DNA of 7,068 nt, taken from Gammaproteobacteria bacterium (GTDB lineage Bacteria; Pseudomonadota; Gammaproteobacteria; GRL18). Shown in pieces: positions 1 through 6,050 of this stretch; within the stretch, counting starts at the first letter, position 1, and the number at the start of each line of letters is the position of its first letter. The position numbers and the translations under genes are program-made. The notes beneath the pieces were generated by a model, which was not told the DNA's origin, made no database searches, and worked only from the letters and a program-made list of their open reading frames with translations. The stretch spans positions 1 to 7,068 of the forward strand of contig JAPVVU010000161.1 in assembly GCA_028571885.1 (NCBI GenBank), written 5' to 3'.

Positions 1-6
1 ATGGTT

Positions 7-47
7 GGAAATTTATTTCCTTACAAGCCCTTATCCTAGTGATTAGG
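7..47. other. Two short inverted repeats downstream of the carbonic anhydrase gene
   Basis: Positions 7-12 (GGAAAT) pair perfectly with 15-20 (ATTTCC) around a 2-base spacer, and CCTAGTGATTAGG at 35-47 has 4-bp arms plus a G-T pair. On the minus strand both lie after the carbonic anhydrase stop codon. Neither is GC-rich and no T-run follows, so neither is a convincing intrinsic terminator. They could belong to a dispersed intergenic repeat cut by the window edge. No gene is visible in 1-67. Confidence 0.35.
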
Positions 48-60
48 AACACTTATTTAG
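47..60 (-). repeat. 14-base repeat, copy 1 (3' side of carbonic anhydrase)
   Basis: Read on the minus strand this is CTAAATAAGTGTTC, starting 7 bases after the carbonic anhydrase stop codon. An identical 14-mer occurs on the plus strand at 6947-6960 over the oppC stop codon. Each copy therefore lies at the 3' end of an outward-reading gene and in the sense of its transcript. Each is followed by a small hairpin. A chance match cannot be excluded in AT-rich DNA. Confidence 0.45.
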
Positions 61-67
61 ATATAAC

Positions 68-850
68 TTACTTAGTCACAATACGTGCATTTAAAGGCTG
101 AATTGGACGACTATTAGGATGTTTTAATGCTTTTTGGAAGCCAAGCAGCTGACGCCTTGATAAGCCCGGTCTTGACTGCATGACTATCCAGCGTACACCT
201 TCTGTACAAGGTGGTGTTGTCAGAGAACCGTTGAAACTAAAATAGTTTTTAACCGATTTGTTCCGTTCAAAAAGCTGAGTATCTGCAGCACTCAGACGAT
301 TTGAATCACCTTTATTCATAGGCATGTTTCTTAACAGCGGTATTAATGCAAGGTTATCCATACCGCCTGGCTGGTATAGTATGGAAACCACGGCTAATTC
401 ATTTTTATCGTTGCTGTGAACAAAATGCGCCTCCAGTGGATAAGATGCGTGGTCAATCATATTTTCACTGGGACTATGAAAATGAAATTGTTTCAGGATA
501 AATTTTTCATCATCTATTTTAATACTGCCGCCGGAACGGATATTAATCTGAATTGAATGGCCAGTATTCACGATGTTTTCAGGCACCAGCATCGCATAGT
601 CAAATTTCACAGCAGGCAGCTTGGCTTTAATTGCGTTGCTGATATCGACGGGTGATTGATTCTTACCCTGTTTACACATGTTAAATTCAGGTGATAAATC
701 CCCCCAATGAGAAGGACCGTTAGCACCGCTGTAGGACCATTCTGGCTGGGCATCAGGTGATTTATTGTCACTAGCTGACACAAAAGCTGGCGCAGTGAGC
801 AGTGCAGGGATTAATAATGAGCAAAAAGACTTCATAAATACGGACTTCAT
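68..850 (-). CDS. cah: Periplasmic alpha-class carbonic anhydrase
   Basis: A 260-residue zinc enzyme that interconverts CO2 and bicarbonate. Residues 1-27 are a Sec signal peptide: basic start, hydrophobic core around 8-24, likely cleavage after VSA at 25-27. The mature part is a full-length alpha-CA domain. The zinc ligands are H123 and H125 (QFHFH) and H142 (LEAHFVH). H98 (NTGHSI) matches the proton-shuttle histidine 64 of human CA II. E129 and T211 (SLTTPPC) match the Glu106-Thr199 gate. C59 and C215 match the disulfide typical of bacterial periplasmic members, so the enzyme looks active and exported. The ATG at 850 is chosen over the in-frame ATG at 835 because AAAGG lies 8 bases upstream of it. 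The gene is transcribed away from rlmD and has no visible operon partner. Likely roles are CO2/bicarbonate supply or periplasmic pH balance; the context does not decide between them. Confidence 0.96.
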   Translation of the reverse strand: MKSVFMKSFCSLLIPALLTAPAFVSASDNKSPDAQPEWSYSGANGPSHWGDLSPEFNMCKQGKNQSPVDISNAIKAKLPAVKFDYAMLVPENIVNTGHSIQINIRSGGSIKIDDEKFILKQFHFHSPSENMIDHASYPLEAHFVHSNDKNELAVVSILYQPGGMDNLALIPLLRNMPMNKGDSNRLSAADTQLFERNKSVKNYFSFNGSLTTPPCTEGVRWIVMQSRPGLSRRQLLGFQKALKHPNSRPIQPLNARIVTK

Positions 851-852
851 TT

Positions 853-863
853 GGTATACCTTT
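853..863 (-). promoter_or_regulatory. Carbonic anhydrase ribosome binding site with palindrome
   Basis: On the minus strand AAAGG (859-863) precedes the ATG at 850 by 8 bases, a good Shine-Dalgarno spacing that supports this start. The self-complementary GGTATACC (853-860) overlaps it. It could bind a regulator or be chance. I found no convincing promoter hexamers for this gene. Confidence 0.6.
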
Positions 864-954
864 ACTATTTATAAGGTTTAAGTGTGACAGAATGATGGAA
901 AATCGTTGTTAAATGGACTTAATAATGACACAAAAAACAATAATATTAAACTTA

Positions 955-995
955 TTGAGCTATATGGGGCTTAATTGGGATAGTATTTTCCAATT
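955..995 (+). promoter_or_regulatory. Possible weak rlmD promoter with overlapping stem-loop
   Basis: TTGAGC (955-960) and GATAGT (979-984), 18 bases apart, each match four of six bases of the sigma-70 consensus. An inverted repeat covers the putative -10: AATTGGGA (973-980) pairs with TTCCAATT (988-995), seven Watson-Crick pairs plus one G-T, with a 7-base loop. This is the only promoter-like site I see in the 210-base divergent gap. The rest of the gap is AT-rich, with a pyrimidine-rich tract at about 1014-1042. Weak evidence overall. Confidence 0.25.
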
Positions 996-1060
996 ATCAG
1001 CCTTTCTGCTAAAATCCCTCCTTTATTTCTTTTCCTTTTTTCATCGACAAAACAGTGATT

Positions 1061-2401
1061 ATGGCCAGAAGACGACGTAGACAAAGATTACCCCAGGACC
1101 CGGTACGGGTAACCATTGAATCAGTAAGCCATGATGGCAAAGGTGTTTGTCATGTTGATGACACCACCGTTTTTATAGATGGTGCTCTGAAAGGTGAAGA
1201 GCTGACATTTGTTTATACCAATAAGCGTAAGAATGTCGCAGAAGGCAAGGTTCATGAGGTGATCAAGCCATCGCCTTTACGTGTGGAACCTCAATGTCCT
1301 CATTTTTCTATCTGCGGTGGTTGCAGTCTGCAGCATTTGGCAGAAGATCAGCAAATATTGTTAAAGCAGGGCGTATTACTGGAAAATTTGAAACGTTTAG
1401 GTAAGGCTGAACCAGAATCAGTGCTTGAACCTCTCAGAGGGCCTCATTGGGGCTACCGAAAAAAGGCGCGTCTGGGTGTCCGCTTTGTGGTTAAAAAAGA
1501 TAAGATGCTGGTGGGCTTCAGAGAAAAACACAGTAATTTCCTGGCCGAACTGGAAACGTGTAAGGTATTGCACCCTGATGTGGGTCTGCATTTGCGTGAA
1601 TTATCCGATTTGATTCTTTCTCTTTCTATTTATAATCAAATTCCTCAAATTGAAGTTGCCTATGGTGATGAGCAGGGTGCTTTTATTGTGCGTCATCTGG
1701 AAGCATTTAATGATGAGGATCTGCAAAAGCTGTCGGCCTATGCCGAAAAGATGTCACTGCATATTTATCTTCAGCCAAAAGGGCCGGACAGTATTACTCG
1801 ACTCTATCCTCTGGATGATGAAAAATTTAAGCCCTTGAGTTATACCTTGCCTGACTATGACATTGTGAATGAATTCAGACCGACGGATTTTACTCAGGTT
1901 AATATGGATATTAACCGGAAAATGATCAATCTGGTTTTGCAATTAATGGCACCCAAAGCAGAAGATAAAGTGTTAGATCTTTTTTGTGGCCTGGGTAATT
2001 TCACCTTGCCGCTGGCGCGTAAAGTTGCCCATGTGACGGGGGTTGAAGGTAGTTCTGAACTGGTGATCCGCGCCAAGGAAAATGCACTGAAAAATGGTAT
2101 TGAAAATACCGATTATTATGCGGCTGATCTATTTCAGGATTTTTCTGGTATGAAATGGGCACAACAAAAATATGATTGTATTCTGCTTGATCCAGCTCGC
2201 AGCGGTGCAAAAGAAATTGTTGAATATTTACCAAAATTTGGTGCTCACACCGTTGTTTATGTTTCCTGCAATCCATCTACTCTGGCCAGAGACACTGAAA
2301 TAATGGTTCACCAAAATGGCTACAAACTGGTTAAAGCCGGAGTCATGGACATGTTTCCACATACTGCTCATGTGGAATCAATTGCACTCTTTATAAAGTA
2401 A
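1061..2401 (+). CDS. rlmD: 23S rRNA (uracil-1939-C5)-methyltransferase RlmD (RumA)
   Basis: A SAM-dependent RNA methyltransferase that makes m5U1939 in 23S rRNA, acting in the cytoplasm. Numbered from the ATG (446 residues), there is an Arg-rich N-terminus (MARRRRRQR), a TRAM-type RNA-binding domain at about 13-68, and the [4Fe-4S] ligands C79, C85, C88 and C167. The methyltransferase domain follows: FTQVN at 277-281, SAM-binding DLFCGLGNFTLPL at 306-318, DPARSG at 377-382, catalytic nucleophile C403 in SCNPSTLARD, and general base E439 in HVES. The CxxGGC cluster motif and full length separate it from TrmA. A GTG six bases upstream (1055) could add Met-Ile. I prefer the ATG, which gives the usual MA-start, but neither has a clear Shine-Dalgarno. 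Many gammaproteobacteria have relA after this gene; here a CYTH gene follows 23 bases later. Confidence 0.96.
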   Translation: MARRRRRQRLPQDPVRVTIESVSHDGKGVCHVDDTTVFIDGALKGEELTFVYTNKRKNVAEGKVHEVIKPSPLRVEPQCPHFSICGGCSLQHLAEDQQILLKQGVLLENLKRLGKAEPESVLEPLRGPHWGYRKKARLGVRFVVKKDKMLVGFREKHSNFLAELETCKVLHPDVGLHLRELSDLILSLSIYNQIPQIEVAYGDEQGAFIVRHLEAFNDEDLQKLSAYAEKMSLHIYLQPKGPDSITRLYPLDDEKFKPLSYTLPDYDIVNEFRPTDFTQVNMDINRKMINLVLQLMAPKAEDKVLDLFCGLGNFTLPLARKVAHVTGVEGSSELVIRAKENALKNGIENTDYYAADLFQDFSGMKWAQQKYDCILLDPARSGAKEIVEYLPKFGAHTVVYVSCNPSTLARDTEIMVHQNGYKLVKAGVMDMFPHTAHVESIALFIK

Positions 2402-2424
2402 ATTCAGAGGTTTAAAATAATCTA

Positions 2425-2898
2425 ATGGGTGTTGAAATTGAAAGAAAATTCCTGCTAGCCAATGATGATTGGCGTAAACAGATCCATACCAGCGTCAAGT
2501 TCCGACAGGGCTATCTGGTGGGATCAGATAAATCGTCGGTGCGAGTGCGTATTGAAGGTGATAAATCTAATCTAAATATCAAAGGTGCTACTTTAGGTGT
2601 ACGCCGTCAGGAATTTGAGTATCCTATTCCAATGGATGATGCCAATGAATTGCTGTCAACACTTTGTACTGAGCCATTGATAGAAAAAACGCGTCATTAT
2701 GTCTCTGCTGGTGAACACACCTGGGAAATTGATGAATTTTCTGGTGATAATGAGGGACTTATCGTTGCTGAAATTGAATTGAAGGATGAAAATGAAACCT
2801 TTGATCATCAGAACTGGCTTGGTAAAGAAGTTTCTGATGACAAACGTTACTATAACTCCATGTTGATTAAAGACCCTTATAAAAATTGGCAAGAATAG
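2425..2898 (+). CDS. CYTH-domain protein, likely inorganic tripolyphosphatase
   Basis: A 157-residue stand-alone CYTH (triphosphate tunnel) protein, the usual length for small bacterial members. The signature ExExK is E4-I-E6-R-K8. The tunnel's charged residues are visible: R40 and R42 (VRVR), K53 (NIKG), E63 and E65 (EFEY), K88 and R90 (EKTRH), D103 (EIDEF), E116 and E118 (VAEIELK), and K140/R141 before YYNSML. Studied bacterial proteins of this size hydrolyse inorganic tripolyphosphate with a divalent metal, while relatives are class IV adenylate cyclases or thiamine triphosphatases. Tripolyphosphatase is the likeliest activity, but the sequence alone does not fix the substrate. It has no signal peptide, so it is cytosolic. 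It starts 23 bases after rlmD, so the two are probably cotranscribed. The only Shine-Dalgarno-like match, AGAGG at 2406-2410, is rather far from the ATG (14 bases). Confidence 0.9.
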   Translation: MGVEIERKFLLANDDWRKQIHTSVKFRQGYLVGSDKSSVRVRIEGDKSNLNIKGATLGVRRQEFEYPIPMDDANELLSTLCTEPLIEKTRHYVSAGEHTWEIDEFSGDNEGLIVAEIELKDENETFDHQNWLGKEVSDDKRYYNSMLIKDPYKNWQE

Positions 2899-2956
2899 CA
2901 CTTGAAAGAGTAGCACTGGAAAGGCTCAATCTGGTAGGACTCAATCTTGTAGGAGC
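2898..2956 (+). repeat. Degenerate 15-base tandem repeat, about four units
   Basis: The gap between the CYTH and solute-binding protein genes is almost entirely repeats. The units are GCACTTGAAAGAGTA (2898-2912), GCACTGGAAAGGCT (2913-2926), CAATCTGGTAGGACT (2927-2941) and CAATCTTGTAGGAGC (2942-2956). The last two are the closest: CTCAATCTGGTAGGA (2925-2939) and CTCAATCTTGTAGGA (2940-2954) differ at one base in 15. The first two resemble each other, and all share a C-T-T/G-G-A/T-A core. The CYTH stop codon sits at the left edge of the array, and the next gene's ribosome binding site lies in the last unit. Confidence 0.7.
2951..2955 (+). promoter_or_regulatory. Ribosome binding site of the solute-binding protein gene
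   Basis: AGGAG ends 7 bases before the GTG at 2963. This strong match decides the GTG start, which in turn gives a clean lipoprotein signal peptide. The site lies in the last unit of the 15-base tandem repeat. Confidence 0.85.
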
Positions 2957-2962
2957 AGTTGT

Positions 2963-4513
2963 GTGATTAAACGGATTTTATGGTACACATTCAGCATATT
3001 TATCTTTTCCTGTATTGTCTCCTGTTCAGAGGATCAAGCAGATAATGTGCTCTCTGGTAAAAGTCAAAAAGCCAATGATGCCATTCGCTTTGGCCTGGTC
3101 AGTGCCCCCGTCACTCTGGATCCGTTGTATGCCACAGATGCGACATCCAGTCGAATCAACCGCCTGATTTATCAGCGACTGGTTGAGTTCGGGCCTGACA
3201 ATAAACCGATCCCCGGCATAGCAACCTGGCAACAGCTGGATAAACAGCATTATCGATTCAGCCTCTTCTCTTTGCCGTCAATGGAAGTATCCCCTTTTCA
3301 TCATGGAAAAATACTCACGGCTTATGATGTTAAAGCAACTTATAATGCTGTTTTAGATAAAACAACTGCGTCACCCCATCGAAATGCTTTAAAACATATT
3401 GAGCGAATTCAAGTAATTGATGAGCACACTATCGATTTTCATCTTACCCGTTCTGACCCCTTATTTCCTGCTTTTTTAGCCATTGGCATTATGCCTGAAG
3501 ATCTGCTTAAAATGGGACATCCGTTTAACCAGAAGCCGATAGGCAGTGGTCAATTTAAATTTTCCCATTGGCCATTTGATGGTCAATTATTCCTGCGTCG
3601 TCAAACTGATCAGCAGTTATTTGAATTTTTAAAGGTTAAAAACCCAACGCTTCGTGTGCTAAAATTATTGCGTGGTGAATTAGATTTGATACAAAATAAC
3701 CTGCCGCCAGAACATATTTCTTTTCTGAAAAAAGAATCAGATATCCAGTTTCTGACACAATCAGGTTCAAATTACAGCTATCTTGGATTTAATCTTCAGG
3801 ATGATGTGACGGGACAGGTGCAATTAAGAAAAGCCATTGCCTACGCTCTGGATAGAGACAAAATTATTCAATATGCATTGGGTAATGCGGCTAAAAAGGC
3901 GAATGGATTTTTCCCCTCACAGCATTGGGCCGGTGCCAGATTAATTGCTTATGATTACGATCAAATAAGAGCAGTGGCACTGATGTCTGAACTGGGTTAT
4001 TCAGAGAAAAAACGTCTGAAGCTGACCTATAAAACCTCCAGTGATCCGTTTCGTATCCGTATAGCGACTATCATCCAAAGTCAGTTAAAAGATATTTTTA
4101 TTGATATGGATATCCGCAGCTATGATTGGGGAACGTTTTATGGTGATATAAAAAAGGGTAAATTCCAGCTCTATAGTCTGACCTGGGTGGGGATAAAAAC
4201 GCCGGATGTATTTCGCAATGTTTTTCATAGTGAATCTCTGCCGCCTTCAGGGGCTAATAGAGGTCGTTTGAAAAACCACAAAATTGACCAGATGATTGAG
4301 CGGGCAGAGCAGGAGCAGGATTTAACAAAGCAAGCCGGACTGTATCAACTATTACAGGAAGAGTTACATCAAATCTTACCCTATGTGTCCTTATGGTATG
4401 AAGATAATATTGCTTTTTTTCGTCAGAATATACAGGGATATCAGGTCTCACACGATGGCAATTATGATGGTTTGAGCAAAGTAAACAGGCTTTCAAAAGC
4501 GCTGGAACCATAA
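2963..4513 (+). CDS. Lipoprotein solute-binding protein, family 5 (peptide/murein-peptide type)
   Basis: A 516-residue extracytoplasmic substrate-binding protein of the OppA/DppA/MppA (SBP_bac_5) family, which captures oligopeptides or similar solutes for an ABC importer. Residues 1-20 are a lipoprotein signal peptide with lipobox IVSC; C21 is the predicted lipidated residue and Ser is at +2, with no Asp inner-membrane retention signal. Family motifs in order: LDPLYATDATSSRINRLIYQRL (52-73), LTAYDVKATYNAV (118-130), KPIGSGQFKF (191-200), YLGFN (273-277), LRKAIAYALDRDKII (288-302) and SLWYEDNIAFFR (476-487). The fold appears complete. It starts with GTG and a strong ribosome binding site. It is followed by the YkuD gene and two permeases, so it is the recognition subunit of that importer. 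The substrate cannot be read from sequence; the adjacent peptidoglycan enzyme suggests wall-derived peptides. Confidence 0.93.
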   Translation: MIKRILWYTFSIFIFSCIVSCSEDQADNVLSGKSQKANDAIRFGLVSAPVTLDPLYATDATSSRINRLIYQRLVEFGPDNKPIPGIATWQQLDKQHYRFSLFSLPSMEVSPFHHGKILTAYDVKATYNAVLDKTTASPHRNALKHIERIQVIDEHTIDFHLTRSDPLFPAFLAIGIMPEDLLKMGHPFNQKPIGSGQFKFSHWPFDGQLFLRRQTDQQLFEFLKVKNPTLRVLKLLRGELDLIQNNLPPEHISFLKKESDIQFLTQSGSNYSYLGFNLQDDVTGQVQLRKAIAYALDRDKIIQYALGNAAKKANGFFPSQHWAGARLIAYDYDQIRAVALMSELGYSEKKRLKLTYKTSSDPFRIRIATIIQSQLKDIFIDMDIRSYDWGTFYGDIKKGKFQLYSLTWVGIKTPDVFRNVFHSESLPPSGANRGRLKNHKIDQMIERAEQEQDLTKQAGLYQLLQEELHQILPYVSLWYEDNIAFFRQNIQGYQVSHDGNYDGLSKVNRLSKALEP

Positions 4514-4548
4514 TAAGAAAAAGGATAAGAAAAATGATAAGAAGTATG
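4513..4548 (+). repeat. Three-unit 12-base tandem repeat
   Basis: ATAAGAAAAAGG (4513-4524), ATAAGAAAAATG (4525-4536) and ATAAGAAGTATG (4537-4548) follow one another exactly. Units 1 and 2 differ at one base; units 2 and 3 differ at two. The array starts at the last base of the solute-binding protein stop codon. It is purine-rich with no stem potential, so it is not a terminator. It holds the AAGGA that could serve the small ORF at 4534. Confidence 0.75.
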
Positions 4549-4578
4549 ACTAAAAATTACAGGCTACAGGATAAATAA
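4534..4578 (+). CDS. Possible 14-codon leader ORF before the YkuD gene
   Basis: The ORF reads MIRSMTKNYRLQDK and ends with TAA at 4576-4578, five bases before the GTG of the YkuD gene. AAGG (4521-4524) lies 9 bases upstream of its ATG, a better ribosome binding site than the one before the YkuD gene itself. Ribosomes ending here could restart at 4584. The ORF is short and begins in a tandem repeat, so it may be accidental. It has no signal-peptide character. Confidence 0.25.
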   Translation: MIRSMTKNYRLQDK

Positions 4579-4583
4579 AAACA

Positions 4584-5132
4584 GTGCCGAACAGTATAAA
4601 TAACACTTTTAATAACAGCGATTCAACGCAATTACCGGAACGTTATATCTCTGTTTCTATCGCAGAGCAAAGACTGCAGTTAATTGATAACAATCAGATA
4701 TTATTTGATGTTATTATTGCCACTGCAAAAAATGGTGCCGGTGAGCAGTTTGGTAGTGAATGTACGCCCAGAGGCTGGCATAAAATCCGCGCTAAAATTG
4801 GTGCCAGCTGCGTTGAGAATACAGTGTTTATTGCTCGTAGACCCACAGGCGAAATTTGCTCAGAAAGTTTGCAGCAGAAATATCCTGAACGAGACTGGAT
4901 ATTAACCAGAATAATGTGGCTCAGTGGTCTGGAAGTGGGTTTTAATCGCTCAGGTCAACAGGATACCATGCGTCGATATATCTATATTCATGGCTGTCCG
5001 GATAATAATCCTATGGGTATTCCAGATTCACATGGCTGTATAAAAATGCGTAACTCAGACGTGATTGCATTATTTGACAGGGTTGAGGTGGGTATTCCCG
5101 TCTACATTAATGAACACAGAGCTAATGCTTAA
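4584..5132 (+). CDS. YkuD-fold L,D-transpeptidase family enzyme, predicted cytosolic L,D-carboxypeptidase
   Basis: A 182-residue single-domain YkuD protein. The domain runs from about 21 (YISVSIAEQRLQLI) to about 176. The catalytic region has H136 (YIHGC), then S149-H150-G151-C152 (DSHGCIKM), with C152 as nucleophile. YkuD enzymes form or cut L,D bonds on peptidoglycan stem peptides and usually act in the periplasm. This one has no signal peptide, membrane segment or LysM domain, and an in-frame TAA at 4572-4574 rules out an upstream extension. Small cytosolic YkuD proteins (ElsL/LdtK in Acinetobacter, LdcV in Vibrio) are L,D-carboxypeptidases of murein recycling, removing terminal D-Ala from imported tetrapeptides. 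That is my preferred reading, by inference. Two motif changes stand out: Cys138 where HGT is usual and Lys154 where SHGC(I/V)R is usual. The start is GTG with a distant, weak Shine-Dalgarno (AGGA, 4568-4571). The gene lies between a peptide-binding protein and permeases and overlaps the next gene by 8 bases. Confidence 0.88.
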   Translation: MPNSINNTFNNSDSTQLPERYISVSIAEQRLQLIDNNQILFDVIIATAKNGAGEQFGSECTPRGWHKIRAKIGASCVENTVFIARRPTGEICSESLQQKYPERDWILTRIMWLSGLEVGFNRSGQQDTMRRYIYIHGCPDNNPMGIPDSHGCIKMRNSDVIALFDRVEVGIPVYINEHRANA

Positions 5133-6045
5133 TTATATCCTCTCTCGTATAGCCAGCGCCTGTATTGTTATTTTTGGTGTGGTTCTTATTGTTTTTATGC
5201 TTATTCATATGGTGCCGGGTGATCCTGTCGAAGTGATGCTGGGTGAGTCTGCTACTGCCATTGATCGGGAAGCTTTGCGCCATTCGCTGGGTCTGGATCA
5301 GCCCTTGTGGCAGCAATTTTATCAATTTCTTCAGGGCCTGAGCCATTTTGACCTGGGTCATTCCTTACACTCGAAACAAGCTATTTCGGAATTAATTGCA
5401 GCTCGCATTGGTCCGACTGTGGAGCTGGCGCTGGCTTCATTACTGGTTGCCTTTCTCATCGCTTTTCCACTGGGGATTCTGGCGGCGCTTAAAAAAGACC
5501 GCCTTGGCGATGCGGCAGCCATGAGTTTTTCTCTGTTAGGTGTTTCTATTCCCAATTTTTTAATGGGACCACTGTTAATTTTACTCTTTTCAGTCTTGCT
5601 GGGCTGGTTTCCTGTGAGCGGCAAAAGCGGACTGGATTCACTGGTTTTACCCGCACTGACTTTGGGCACAGCATTGGCTGCTGTGTTGTCGCGTATGATC
5701 CGAGCATCATTATTGGAAGTATTGAATGAAGATTATATTCGTACGGCAAAAGCGAAAGGTTTAAGTCGTGTTCGTATTATTGGCCTGCATGCTTTGCGTA
5801 ATGCCATGCTGCCGGTGATTACTCTGATTGGATTACAAATCGGTGCGCTTCTGGCAGGCGCGGTGATCACTGAGATTGTGTTTTCATGGCCGGGACTGGG
5901 GCAATTAACCATTGAATCGATCCAAAAGAGGGATTATCCCGTTGTACAAGCCTGCATTTTGCTCATTAGTACCACCTATGTCGTGGTTAATACCCTGACT
6001 GATATTGTCTATGGCCTGCTCGATCCCCGAATCAGGCTGGGCTAG
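5125..6045 (+). CDS. oppB: Peptide-type ABC transporter permease, OppB/DppB family
   Basis: An inner-membrane permease, one half of the channel of an Opp/Dpp/nickel-type importer. The ATG at 5125 gives 306 residues, a normal OppB length, starting MLNYILSRIASACIVIFGVV. Upstream ATGs at 5065 and 5110 would add unlikely residues and a longer overlap. The first membrane helix is about 9-29, followed by the family motif MVPGDPVEVMLG (29-40) and the N-terminal domain with LGLDQPLWQQF (55-65). Further helices lie at about 98-121, 134-160, 172-190, 228-250 and 272-292. The ATPase-contacting EAA loop is EDYIRTAKAKGLSRVRIIGLHALRNAMLP (202-230), and the C-terminal GLLDPRIRLG (297-306) is typical. The gene overlaps the YkuD gene by 8 bases, so translation is probably coupled; only AGAG at 5118-5121 serves as Shine-Dalgarno. 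The Opp versus Dpp assignment is family-level only. Confidence 0.93.
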   Translation: MLNYILSRIASACIVIFGVVLIVFMLIHMVPGDPVEVMLGESATAIDREALRHSLGLDQPLWQQFYQFLQGLSHFDLGHSLHSKQAISELIAARIGPTVELALASLLVAFLIAFPLGILAALKKDRLGDAAAMSFSLLGVSIPNFLMGPLLILLFSVLLGWFPVSGKSGLDSLVLPALTLGTALAAVLSRMIRASLLEVLNEDYIRTAKAKGLSRVRIIGLHALRNAMLPVITLIGLQIGALLAGAVITEIVFSWPGLGQLTIESIQKRDYPVVQACILLISTTYVVVNTLTDIVYGLLDPRIRLG

Positions 6046-6050
6046 AAATT

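Noticed and set aside
866..875. TATAAA on the minus strand as a carbonic anhydrase -10 box.
   Set aside because: The transcript would start at or inside the ribosome binding site, and no good -35 lies 16-18 bases upstream.
885..889. TGTGA half-site resembling a CRP box between the divergent genes.
   Set aside because: No matching TCACA at the required spacing, so there is no supported CRP site.
2001..2276. Minus-strand open frames inside rlmD and the other plus-strand genes.
   Set aside because: They overlap well-supported genes, lack ribosome binding sites and show no domain motifs.
2896..2968. The frame after the CYTH stop reads on with TAG codons at 2896, 2911, 2935 and 2950, as if TAG were recoded.
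   Set aside because: The TAGs recur because of the tandem repeats, the CYTH domain is already complete, and nothing else in the window suggests TAG recoding.
5065..5124. A longer OppB starting at 5065 or 5110.
   Set aside because: OppB proteins begin close to the first helix, as MLNYILSRI does at 5125. The extra residues come from the YkuD reading overlap and lack family character.
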